NCBI GenBank assembly: GCA_963848495.1
Contig: CAWKDV010000002.1
Span: 434,001-498,000 of the forward strand
Origin: JAICJR01 sp963848495
Lineage (GTDB): Bacteria; Actinomycetota; Thermoleophilia; Solirubrobacterales; Thermoleophilaceae
Direction: 5' to 3'
DNA length: 64,000 nt
The translations under genes and the position numbers were made by a program. A model generated the notes under the pieces. It did no database searches. It was given only the letters and a program-made list of their open reading frames with translations, and was not told where the DNA came from. Below, in pieces: positions 43,294 to 51,564 of this stretch. Numbering within the stretch: the stretch's first letter is position 1; every line of letters begins with the position of its first letter.

Positions 43294-46112
43294 CTAACCG
43301 CAACCCGTGTTATTTCCGCACGACGTGCACGTGTAGCAAGACCCGGTCCGCTGCATCATCCCGCCACACTGCTCGCACGCCGGGCCCAGGTCCAGGCCCA
43401 CGAGCTTCGCCGGGCGGACCGGGGGCTCGTCCGTCAACGCCTTCGCCGCCGGCTTCGACTCGCCGCCGTTCGCGTGCCCGTTGCCGGAGTGGCCGTTGCC
43501 GCCGCCGTTGCCGCCGTTCGTCTCGGGGGTGTCGCCGCGCATCAGCGCCTCCTGAGCCGCCTTGCGGGCGCGCACCTCGGGCGTGAGGATGCCCAGCTCC
43601 TCCTGCACGTCGACGTCGAGGAAGCGGGACGCCAGCCAGCGCATGATGTAGTCGGGCATCGACTTGGCGAAGGGGATCTCCGGGTTGGTGGTCATCCCCT
43701 CCGGGTCGAAGCGCATGTAGCTGAACTTGCGCACGTAGGTGTCGAGCGGCACGCCGTACTGGAGGCCGATCGAGATCGCCGTGGCGAACGAGTTCATCAT
43801 GCCGCGCAGGGTCGAGCCTTCCTTGCCGATGTCGGTGAGGAAGATCTCGCCGAGCGTGCCGTCCTCGTACATGCCGGCCGTGATGTAGCCCTCGTGGCCC
43901 TGACCAATGCCAGAACTTGTGGGTGAGCGAGTGGCGCTCGCGCGGCATCCGCCGGCGCATGGCCACGTGCTCGGCCGGCTCTACCGCTGCCGAGTCCTTC
44001 TTCTTGTCCTTCGCGTCCGTGCGCAGCGCCTGCGCGGTCTTCGAGCCGTCGCGGTAGATCGCCAGCGCCTTGACGCCGAGCTTCCACGCCTGCAGGTAGG
44101 CGTCGGCGATGTCGCCGACCGTGCTCGACTCGGGCATGTTCACCGTCTTCGAGATCGCGCCCGAGATGAACGGCTGCACCGCGCCCATCATCTTGATGTG
44201 GCCCATGTGCGAGATCGCCCGCTCGCCGACCGCCACGTCGAACACCTCGAGGTGCTCCTCCGCCAGGCCCGGCGCGCCGATGATCGTCGCGTGCTCGTCG
44301 ATGTGCGCCGCGATCTGCTCGACCTGCTGATCGTCGTAGCCGAGCGTGCGCAGAGCCAGCGGCACGGTGCCGTTGACGATCGTCATCTGCCCGCCGCCTA
44401 CCAGCTCCTTGAACTTGACCAGTGAGAAGTCGGGCTCGATGCCGGTGGTGTCGCAGTCCATCAGGAACGAGATCGTGCCCGTGGGCGCGAGCACCGTGGC
44501 CTGCGCGTTGCGGTAGCCGTGGACCTCGCCGAGCGTGACCGCCTCGTCCCAGGCGCGGCGCGCCGCCTCGACCAGCTCAGAGTCGACCAGCGTGTCCTCG
44601 ATCTCGTAGGCCGCGTCGCGGTGCTTGCGCATCACGTGGTTGTGCGGATCGCGGTTCTCGGCGTAGCGCGCGTACGGCCCCATCGCCGACGCGACCTCGG
44701 CCGACTTGCGATAGGCGCGGCCGGTCATCAGCGCGGTGATCGCCGCCGCCTCCACGCGCCCGCCGTCGGAGTCGTAGGCGCGGCCGTTCGACATCAGGAG
44801 CGCGCCCAGGTTGGCGTAGCCCAGACCGAGCTGGCGGAACGCGCGCGCGTTGCGGCCGATCTCCTCGGTGGGGTAGCTCGACGGCCCGACGATGATCTCC
44901 TGCGCCAGGATCAGAACGTCGACCGTGTGCTGGAACGACTCGACGTCGAAGGTGCCGTCCTCACGCCGGAACTTCATGAGGTTGATCGACGCCAGGTTGC
45001 AGGCCGAGTCGTCCACGTGCATGTACTCCGAGCACGGGTTGGACGCGTTGATCCGCCCCGAGTTCGGGCAGGTGTGCCACTCGTTGATCGTCGTGTCGTA
45101 CTGGACACCCGGATCGGCGCACTGCCAGGCCGCCTCGGCGATCTGCCCGAGCAGGTCTCGAGCGTCGTAGCTGGCGACCGGCTTGCGGCTCACGCGCGCG
45201 ATCGTCTCCCACTCCTCGCCGCGCTCGGCGCGCTCCATGAACTCGTCGGTGACGCGCACCGAGTTGTTGGCGTTCTGGTACTGGATCGAGGCGAAGTGCT
45301 CGCTGTCGAGGCGCATGTCGAAGCCGGCGTCGCGCAGGGCCGCCGCCTTCTCCTCCTCGCGCGCCTTGCACCAGATGAAGTCGACGATGTCGGGGTGGTC
45401 GATGTCGAGCACCACCATCTTGGCCGCCCGCCGCGTCTTGCCGCCGGACTTGATCGTGCCCGCCCAGGCGTCGGCGCCGCGCATGAACGACACCGGTCCG
45501 CTGGCGAGGCCGCCCTTGGCGAGGGGCTCCATCGAGCCGCGGATGTTCGACAGGTTGATGCCGGAGCCGGACCCGCCGCGGAAGATCTTGCCCTCCTTGG
45601 TGTTCCACGTCGAGGATCGACTCGAGCTCGTCCTCGACCGAGAGGATGAAGCAGGCGGAGCACTGCGGCTGCTCCTCGAAGCCGACGTTGAACCAGACCG
45701 GCGAGTTGAACGCCGCGATCTGGTTGACCAGGATGTGGACGAGCTCCGCCTCGAAGGCGTCGCCGTCCTCGTCGCTTGAGAAGTAGCCGAGCTCGCGGCC
45801 CCAGCCGGCGATCGTGCCCGCCACTCGGCCGACGATCTGCTTGACCGACGACTCGCGCTCGGGCGTGCCGATCTGCCCACGGAAGTACTTCTGGGCGACG
45901 ATGTTGGTGGCGTTCTGCGACCAGCTCTTCGGGAACTCGACCCCGCGCTGCTCGAACGCCGGCTTCTCCGGATCGCCGATCACGGCATCGCGGAGCTCCC
46001 AGTCGATCGCCTCGAACGGATGCACACCGGGCTCGGTGTAGCGCCGTTCCACTCTCACTCCCTTGACAGCGAGGCTGGTGGGGGTATCGGCGGCGCTACG
46101 GATGTCCGGCAT
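43294..46112 (-). pseudogene. nrdJ: Adenosylcobalamin-dependent ribonucleotide reductase, two frameshifts
   Basis: Class II reductase converting ribonucleotides to deoxyribonucleotides with coenzyme B12. The protein is continuous if single bases at 45608 and 43912 are dropped: 2817 nt, 938 residues. Seen are NSPVWFNVGFEEQPQCSACF, GGSGSGINLSNIRGS, NPCSEYMHVDDSACNLASIN with the active Cys/Glu, APTGTISFLMDCDTTGIEPD, and a zinc-ribbon tail CEQCGG...CYTCTSCG. No intein was found. AGGAGAGG precedes ATG 46112, which lies inside nrdR. The gene is essential in most relatives, so the shifts are more likely sequence errors than real decay. Confidence 0.88.
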
Positions 46113-46680
46113 GACCTCTCCTAACGGATTCGAGTTCTCCTTCCCCGGCGGCGGGGGCGCCGAAGGGGGAGGCGATACTCCCTCCGGGACCGGACGGAAC
46201 GGCGAGCGGCAACTGGTCCTCTCCGAGCACCGGCTCGGCCTGCAGGCGGCGCAGCTCGGACTCGAAATCCGAGAGGTCCGCAAAGTCCCTGTAGACGCAC
46301 GCGAACATCAGCGCCGACACCCTGTCGAGCCCGCTCAGGCCGCGCATCACGCGCTCGCCGATCCAGCTCGAGTCGACCTCTCCGCCGAGGCGGCGGGCCT
46401 CGCCGGCGATCGACTCGGCGAGCGCCTCGAGCTGCGCCACCTGCACGGGGCGCTTGTTCGTGGCCTCGAGCATGCCCCTGATGAGCTTCTCGCGGTCGAA
46501 CGTCTGGCGCTTGCCATCGCTCTTTCGCACCACCAGCATCGGGCCCTCGGCGCGCTCATAGGTGGTGAAGCGGCTGCCGCAGCCCTCGCACTGCCGACGG
46601 CGCCGCACGGCGTCGCCCGGCTCCGTCAGGCGGGAGTCGACGACCCGCGTCGACTCGAACTGGCAATAGGGGCAGCGCAT
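46096..46680 (-). CDS. nrdR: Transcriptional repressor NrdR
   Basis: 194 residues (about 150 is usual, with an extra C-terminal Gly/Pro tail). Zinc ribbon MRCPYCQFESTRVVDSR and RRRRQCEGCGSRFTTYER, then the ATP-cone (VVRKSDGKRQTFDREKLIRG). It represses ribonucleotide reductase genes according to dATP/ATP level. Its own promoter carries two NrdR boxes (46690 and 46722), and nrdJ starts inside its 3' end (17-bp overlap), so nrdRJ is an autoregulated operon as in Streptomyces. Confidence 0.95.
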   Translation of the reverse strand: MRCPYCQFESTRVVDSRLTEPGDAVRRRRQCEGCGSRFTTYERAEGPMLVVRKSDGKRQTFDREKLIRGMLEATNKRPVQVAQLEALAESIAGEARRLGGEVDSSWIGERVMRGLSGLDRVSALMFACVYRDFADLSDFESELRRLQAEPVLGEDQLPLAVPSGPGGSIASPFGAPAAGEGELESVRRGHAGHP

Positions 46681-47311
46681 GCCTTGATTCTACTAGGGGT
46701 TGTGTCCAGATCCTGCCTCGGACACAAGATATTGGGCCTAATTTCGCGGCCCAGATGAACAGGTGGCCGAACACCTCGCCGCGCAGCCCCAGCTCCTCCA
46801 CCGCCTCGGTCACGCCAGGGTAGAGCGGTTCGGCGTAGTCGTGGAACGCCACGACGCCGTCCGGTGTGAGGTGCCCGCTCCATGCGGAAAAAGCCGCCAG
46901 CGTCTCCTCGCGCTCGTGCGAGCTGTCGATGAAGACGAGCTCGGCCGGCGGCGCGCCCTCCGGCGGGCCGCTCTCGCCGGGCAGCTCGAGCAGCTCGATC
47001 CGCTCGCGCGCCCCGCCCGCCAGCGCCAGGTAGGGCTCGCGCTCCGGCCTGGCGATCGGGTCGTAGCTGAGCACCCGCCGCTCGCGGTCCGCCAGCGCAA
47101 GCGACACCGCCGTCCACGCCGTGCCCGTGCCCAGCTCAACCACGTTGCGCCGCCCGCGCGCCAGCCGCAGCAGCCGGCCGAGCTCGTCCGTGCGCATCGC
47201 CGAGACACGCGAGAACTCGTCGCCGGTGCGCGCCGCCGCACGCCGCGCGCGGTGGCGGAACCAGGCGACCCGCGGCGGCAGCCGGCGCCACTCCTCGAGC
47301 GCCTGCCTCAC
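46556..47311 (-). CDS. Class I SAM-dependent methyltransferase
   Basis: Methyltransf_24-like: SAM-binding VVELGTGTAWTAVSLALA, acidic VLSYDPIARPE, LVFIDSSHEREETL and GVVAFHDYAEPLYPGV. The start GTG 47311 overlaps the preceding small gene's stop (GTGA). In the given frame it runs 125 bp into nrdR and through the NrdR boxes. One base of shift near 46745 would end it at TAG 46738-46740 with about 191 residues, the normal family length. Another single-base error is therefore suspected. Substrate unknown. Confidence 0.75.
   Translation of the reverse strand: MRQALEEWRRLPPRVAWFRHRARRAAARTGDEFSRVSAMRTDELGRLLRLARGRRNVVELGTGTAWTAVSLALADRERRVLSYDPIARPEREPYLALAGGARERIELLELPGESGPPEGAPPAELVFIDSSHEREETLAAFSAWSGHLTPDGVVAFHDYAEPLYPGVTEAVEELGLRGEVFGHLFIWAAKLGPISCVRGRIWTQPLVESRHALPLLPVRVDAGRRLPPDGAGRRRAAPSAVRGLRQPLHHL
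46690..46737 (-). promoter_or_regulatory. Tandem NrdR boxes and -10 element upstream of nrdR
   Basis: Two 16-bp boxes, 46690-46705 (CTACTAGGGGTTGTGT) and 46722-46737 (ACACAAGATATTGGGC), resemble the ACACWATATATWGTGT consensus (about 10/16 and 13/16). Their centres are 32 bp apart, three helical turns, as known for NrdR. On the minus strand TAGAAT ends 6 nt before the ATG, consistent with a leaderless transcript. Confidence 0.65.
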
Positions 47312-47454
47312 CGGCCGAGCCGCAGCCAGTCCCAGAACTCGGCGGCGAGGTCGGCGGTGCGCTCCCGGAAGCCGGCGCCGCCGACGAGCAGCGCGGCCGC
47401 GAACGCGCACACGATCACGCCGACCGCGATCAGCACGACGGCGAGCGCCGACAT
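47308..47454 (-). CDS. 48-residue single-TM protein
   Basis: ATG 47454 overlaps the epimerase stop (ATGA) and its own TGA overlaps the methyltransferase GTG. The sequence is one TM helix (ALAVVLIAVGVIVCAFAAAL) and an amphipathic end ERTADLAAEFWDWLRLGR. It is supported mainly by the overlaps on both sides. Function unknown. Confidence 0.6.
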   Translation of the reverse strand: MSALAVVLIAVGVIVCAFAAALLVGGAGFRERTADLAAEFWDWLRLGR

Positions 47455-48390
47455 CAGTCCTCCAGCGACCTCAGCGTGAGCTCGAGCCCCTTCTCGAGCC
47501 CCACCTTCGGCTCCCAGCCCAGTTCCACGCGCGCGCGCGAGGGATCGATGGCGATCCGGCGGATCTCGCCCTTCCGCTCGGGCGCGAACTCGGGCACGAA
47601 GTCGCCGTCCCGATCGCCGAGCCGGCCGAGGATCTCGACCACGTCGAGCACAGTCGACTCCACGCCGAGGCCGACGTTGAAGGCGCCGCCCGCGTCCGCC
47701 TCGGCCGCCGCCAGGTTCGCCGCACACGACGTCGCCGACGTAGACGTAGTCGCGCGTCTGGAGGCCGTCGCCGTACACGAGCGGCCGCCCGCCGTCGAGC
47801 AGCTTGCCGCAGAAGATCGCCACCACGCCCGCCTCCCCGAGCGGGTCCTGGCGCGGCCCGTACACGTTGCCGTAGCGCAGCGAGACGGCCGGGAAGCCGT
47901 GCAGGCGCTGGAACAGTCCGACGTAGCCCTCGGCCGACAGCTTCGACTGCCCGTACCCTGCCTCCGGCTCCTGCGGGTGGTCCTCGGTTGCCGGGATCGT
48001 GCGGCCCTCGCCGTAGATCGCGCCGCCGGTCGAGCTGTTGACGAACCGCCGCGCGCCGGCCGCGTGCGCGGCGGCCAGCATGTTGATCGTGCCGATCACG
48101 TTGATCGTGGCGTCGTAGGCGGGGTCGGCCACCGAGCGGCGCACGTCGATCTGGGCGGCCAGGTGGAAGACGACCTCGGGCGTGCGGTCGGCGCAGAGGT
48201 CGCGCATCGCCTCGCCGTCGCGGATGTCCGCCTCGACAAGCTGCGCGCCGCCCGCGAGCGCCCGCTCCAGGTTCTCGCGCCTGCCCGTCGTGAGGTTGTC
48301 GACGACCGTGACCTCGTCGCCGCGCTCCACGAGGGCGTCGACCACATTCGAGCCGATGAAGCCGGCGCCGCCCGTCACAAGCGTCCGCAT
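47454..48390 (-). pseudogene. NAD-dependent sugar epimerase/dehydratase, one frameshift
   Basis: Extended SDR nucleotide-sugar epimerase (GalE-like), 311 residues if base 47724 is removed. N-terminal NAD motif VTGGAGFIGSNVVDAL, HLAAQIDVRRS, catalytic Ser/Thr in FVNSSTGGAIYG, YGQSKLSAEGY with catalytic Tyr and Lys, and LRYGNVYGPRQDP. The C-terminal part (AANLAAAEADAGGAFNVGLG) is in the next frame. The DNA otherwise looks intact, so a sequencing error is likely. The substrate is probably UDP-glucose-like; not certain. Confidence 0.85.
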
Positions 48391-48411
48391 AGGCGCGGCA
48401 TGGTAGAGGTA

Positions 48412-48483
48412 GAGCGCAGAGCGCAGAGCGCAGAGCGCAGGGGGCGGGGAAGACCTGCGCTCCGCGCTCTGCGCTCTGCGCTC
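48412..48483. repeat. Long hairpin built of AGAGCGC heptamers
   Basis: Left arm 48412-48440 consists of four tandem AGAGCGC units; right arm 48455-48483 is their complement with one mismatch in 29 bp; the loop is 14 nt. It lies between the divergent epimerase and SMP-30 genes. A heptamer hairpin of the same design follows the SMP-30 gene at 49407. Confidence 0.75.
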
Positions 48484-48499
48484 CCTGTACTGTCAGCCC

Positions 48500-49399
48500 A
48501 TGTCGCGCCCCGTCGACGTCCTCCTAACCGGCGGCTCCTTCTTCGAGGGGCCGCGCTGGCACGACGGTCGCTGGTGGGTGTCGGACTTCTACACGCACCT
48601 CGTGCGGGCCATCGACCCGGACGGACGGGCCGAGGAGGTGCTCGAGGTCGAGGGGCAGCCGTCGGGCCTCGGCTGGCTGCCGGACGGCTCGCTGCTCGTC
48701 GTCTCGATGCGCGACCGGCACGTGCTCCGCCGCAGCGCGGACGGCGAGGTCTCGCTGCACGCCGACGTGTCGGAGAACTGCGGCGGCCACCTCAACGACA
48801 TGGTGGTGGACTCGCAGGGGCGCGCCTACGCGGGCAACTTCGGCTTCGACCTGATGGGCGGCGGCCACCCCGCCACGGCCAACCTGATCCGCATCGACCC
48901 GGACGGATCGTCGACGGTCGTGGCCGAGGAGATGGTGTTCCCGAACGGATCTGTGATCACCCCCGACGGCCGCATGCTGATCGTCGGCGAGACCGCCGGC
49001 GCCCGCTACACGGCCTTCGACATCGAGCCCGACGGCTCGCTCAGCGGCCGCCGCACCTGGGCCCAGATCGGGCCGGCGCCGGAGATCGGCCCGCTGGCCG
49101 AGATGCTGGCGACGCTCGAGTTCGAGCCCGATGGCTGCTGCCTCGACGCCGAGGGCCAGATCTGGGCTGCCGACGCCACCGGCGGGACCTGCAGGCGCGT
49201 GGCCGAGGGCGGAGCCGTGACCGGCGAGGTCACGCTCCCGGACGGGATGGGCGTGTTCGCCTGCATGCTCGGCGGCGACGACGGGCGCACGCTGCTCATG
49301 TGCGGCGCGCCGGACTTCCTGGAGCATAATCGCGCTGGCTCGCGAGAAGCCGTGCTGTTCACAACCGTCGTCGACGTTCCACACGCGGGGTTGCCCTAG
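48500..49399 (+). CDS. SMP-30/gluconolactonase-like protein
   Basis: 299 residues of the six-bladed propeller SMP-30/LRE family. The metal Glu is in SFFEGPRWHDGRWWVSDF, Asn in CGGHLNDMVVDSQGRAY, a further Asn in EEMVFPNGSVITPDGR, and Asp in FEPDGCCLDAEGQIW. It probably hydrolyses a lactone such as gluconolactone. Monocistronic: heptamer hairpins lie 17 bp before its ATG and 8 bp after its stop. Confidence 0.9.
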   Translation: MSRPVDVLLTGGSFFEGPRWHDGRWWVSDFYTHLVRAIDPDGRAEEVLEVEGQPSGLGWLPDGSLLVVSMRDRHVLRRSADGEVSLHADVSENCGGHLNDMVVDSQGRAYAGNFGFDLMGGGHPATANLIRIDPDGSSTVVAEEMVFPNGSVITPDGRMLIVGETAGARYTAFDIEPDGSLSGRRTWAQIGPAPEIGPLAEMLATLEFEPDGCCLDAEGQIWAADATGGTCRRVAEGGAVTGEVTLPDGMGVFACMLGGDDGRTLLMCGAPDFLEHNRAGSREAVLFTTVVDVPHAGLP

Positions 49400-49406
49400 G
49401 CAAACC

Positions 49407-49468
49407 GGTGCTTGGTGCTTGGTGCTTGGAGGCCGGGGCCGAGTTCTAAGCACCAAGCACTAAGCACC
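49407..49468. repeat. Hairpin built of GGTGCTT heptamers
   Basis: Left arm 49407-49427 is three GGTGCTT units; right arm 49448-49468 is the complement with one mismatch in 21 bp; the loop is 20 nt. The design is as at 48412 but with a different heptamer. It may terminate the SMP-30 transcript. Confidence 0.75.
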
Positions 49469-49497
49469 CGCCTCATGCGCTGATACGGTCGGAGCCC

Positions 49498-50115
49498 ATG
49501 TCCGGCCTCTTCGTAACGCTCGAAGGCATCGACCGCAGCGGCAAGACGAGCCAGTCGCGGCGCCTGTGCGAGGCGCTCGGCGACGAGGCGCTGTGCGTGC
49601 GCGAGCCGGGCGGCACTCCGGTCGGCGAGCGGGTGCGCGAGCTGCTCAAGGACCCGGCCGTGGAGATCGGCCCGGAGGCCGAGGCGCTGCTGTTCGCGGC
49701 CGCGCGCGCCGAGCTCGTGGCCAAGGTGATCCGCCCGGCGCTGGCCGACGGGCTGGTGGTGATCTCCGACCGCTACCTCGACTCGTCGCTCGCCTACCAG
49801 GGCCACGCGCGGGGGCTCGGGATGGAGGAGGTCGAGCGCATCAACCGCTTCGCCACCGGGGGGCTCGTGCCCGACCTGACGCTGCTGCTCGAGATCTCGC
49901 CCGAGGCGGCCGCCGCCCGCCGCGACGGCGCCGACGATCGCTTCGAGCAGGAGGGCGCGGCGCTCCAGCGCGCGGTGGCGGAGGCCTACGAGCGCCTCGC
50001 GGCGGCCGAGCCCGGGCGCTGGCGGCGCATCGATGCCGACCGCCCCGCCGACGACGTCCACGCCGACGTGCTGGCCACCGTGCAGGCGGCGCGCCACCAG
50101 GCGGTGAGCGCATGA
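49498..50115 (+). CDS. tmk: Thymidylate kinase
   Basis: 205 residues. P-loop FVTLEGIDRSGKTSQSRRL, DR motif VVISDRYLDSSLAYQG and LID/TMP loop RREPGGT-like VREPGGTPVGERVREL. It makes dTDP from dTMP. The downstream holB ATG overlaps its stop (the common tmk-holB pairing). Confidence 0.95.
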   Translation: MSGLFVTLEGIDRSGKTSQSRRLCEALGDEALCVREPGGTPVGERVRELLKDPAVEIGPEAEALLFAAARAELVAKVIRPALADGLVVISDRYLDSSLAYQGHARGLGMEEVERINRFATGGLVPDLTLLLEISPEAAAARRDGADDRFEQEGAALQRAVAEAYERLAAAEPGRWRRIDADRPADDVHADVLATVQAARHQAVSA

Positions 50116-51236
50116 CACCGCCGGTCCAGCTCGCGGGCACCGAGGACCACGCTCACGCGCGCATGGTGCTGGGCGCCGCGCTCGAGTCCGGCGCCCCCTC
50201 GCACGCCTATCTCTTCCACGGCGCGCCGGGCACGGGCAAGCGCACCGCCGCCCGCGCGCTGGCCGCCGAGCTGCTGGCCGAGGGCGACTCCGATCCGGAC
50301 GGCGTGCGGCTGCGCGTGATGCACGGCACCCATCCCGACCTCACCTGGGTCAAGCCCACCGGCGCCCACGTGATGCGGGTGAGCGACATCGACGAGGCGG
50401 TGGTCGGCGCGGCCGCGCGCACTCCCTTCGAGGCGCGCCGGCGCGTGTTCGTGCTCGAGCGCGTGGACACGATGAACGACGAGGTGGCCAACCGCCTCCT
50501 GAAGACGCTCGAGGAGCCGCCCGCGTTCGTGCACCTGATCCTGCTCACCGACCAGCTCGGCCGCGTGCTCGAGACGGTGGTGTCGCGCTGTCAGCTCGTC
50601 CGCTTCGACCCGCTGCCCGCAGAGCGCATCGCCGCGCTGCTCGAGGAGGCCGGAGTCGACCCGGCACGCGCGGGCGCCTGCGGCAGGCTCGCGCTCGGCA
50701 ACGCCACCCGTGCTCGCTTTCTCGCCTCCGACGAGGGGGCCGCGCTGCGCGCGGACGTCGAGCGGCTCGTGCTGGACGCGCTCGGCGCCGGCGAGGCGAA
50801 CGAGCCCTGGCGCGGGCTGCTCGAACGTGCCGAGGAGCGTCGCGCGCTGGCCGAGGCCGCGGTGGAGGAGCGCAAGCGCGAGCGGCTCGAGACCGAGCCG
50901 CGCGGCCGCGAGCGAAGCGCGCTCGAGCGCGAGTTCGACGAGATGGCCAAGCGCGAGGGCCGCCGCGCGCGCACCGAGGTGCTCGACCTCGGCCTCGAGC
51001 TGGCCGCGCTCGCCTTCCGCGACCTCGTGTGCGTGGCGAGCGGGGCGGATGCCGCGGTGCTCGGCACCGACCGGATCGGCACGCTGGCGGCCGCCGCAGC
51101 GGGGCGCGACCCGGTGGCGCTGCGCACGGCCGCCGAGCGCTGCGAGGACTCCCGCAGCTCGCTCGAGCTCAACGTGACGGAGGACCTGGCGCTGTCGGCG
51201 CTGTCGTTCCGCCTGCGCGAGCTCGTCTCAGGCTGA
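50112..51236 (+). CDS. holB: DNA polymerase III subunit delta'
   Basis: 374 residues. AAA+ clamp-loader domain: SHAYLFHGAPGTGKRTAARAL (P-loop), DEVANRLLKTLEEPP (sensor/SRC neighbourhood) and TVVSRCQLVRFDPL (SRC motif). The zinc-binding Cys set of some delta' proteins is not evident. The C-terminal half is a charged helical region with RERSALEREFDEMAKREGRR. Coupled to tmk. Its 3' end overlaps the convergent DUF192 gene by about 68 bp. Confidence 0.9.
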   Translation: MTPPVQLAGTEDHAHARMVLGAALESGAPSHAYLFHGAPGTGKRTAARALAAELLAEGDSDPDGVRLRVMHGTHPDLTWVKPTGAHVMRVSDIDEAVVGAAARTPFEARRRVFVLERVDTMNDEVANRLLKTLEEPPAFVHLILLTDQLGRVLETVVSRCQLVRFDPLPAERIAALLEEAGVDPARAGACGRLALGNATRARFLASDEGAALRADVERLVLDALGAGEANEPWRGLLERAEERRALAEAAVEERKRERLETEPRGRERSALEREFDEMAKREGRRARTEVLDLGLELAALAFRDLVCVASGADAAVLGTDRIGTLAAAAAGRDPVALRTAAERCEDSRSSLELNVTEDLALSALSFRLRELVSG

Positions 51237-51519
51237 GGGCGGCGAGCACGAGGCCGGCCTCGCCGGCCGCCACCTCGATCGCCGCCCAGGCGTCGCGGCA
51301 GCCGGCCAGCCGCCGCGGCGGCAGTGCGCGCACGACCCGCAACTCGTTCCAGTCGCGGTCCACGAACACGACGTCGATCGGGAAGCGCATGCCGAAGGTG
51401 TGGATCGAGCGGCAGCGCGGAATCAGCAGGGCCTCGCCGGGACCGAGGCGGGACCGAAACGCGAGGCCCAGCAGCCGGGAGCGGAAGCTGCGGGCCTCGC
51501 GGAGGTTGATCCGGTCCAC
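51169..51519 (-). CDS. DUF192 family protein
   Basis: About 116 residues. The DUF192 core is visible: SRLLGLAFRSRLGPGEALLI, CRSIHTFGMRFPIDVVFVD and AIEVAAGEAGLVLAAL. The cradle-loop fold is of unknown function. Start GTG 51519 (MDRINLREARSF); TTG 51528 is an alternative. No ribosome site. Its C-terminal tail overlaps the end of holB on the other strand. Confidence 0.8.
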   Translation of the reverse strand: MDRINLREARSFRSRLLGLAFRSRLGPGEALLIPRCRSIHTFGMRFPIDVVFVDRDWNELRVVRALPPRRLAGCRDAWAAIEVAAGEAGLVLAALSLRRARAGGTTAPTAPGPPSR

Positions 51520-51529
51520 GAACTGCAAA

Positions 51530-51556
51530 GGGGGCGAGGACCGGATCCTCGCCCCC
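51530..51556 (-). terminator. Hairpin between MFS and DUF192 genes
   Basis: Perfect 11-bp stem GGGGGCGAGGA/TCCTCGCCCCC with a CCGGA loop, 9 bp past the MFS stop on the minus strand. It separates the MFS gene from DUF192. Confidence 0.65.
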
Positions 51557-51564
51557 TGTCCGGC

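Noticed and set aside
43294..46112. Intein in nrdJ
   Set aside because: The multiple frames come from single-base shifts; no intein splicing or endonuclease motifs are present.
46681..46760. Cobalamin riboswitch before nrdRJ
   Set aside because: Looked for because nrdJ uses B12; the leader is too short and no B12-box-like sequence was seen.
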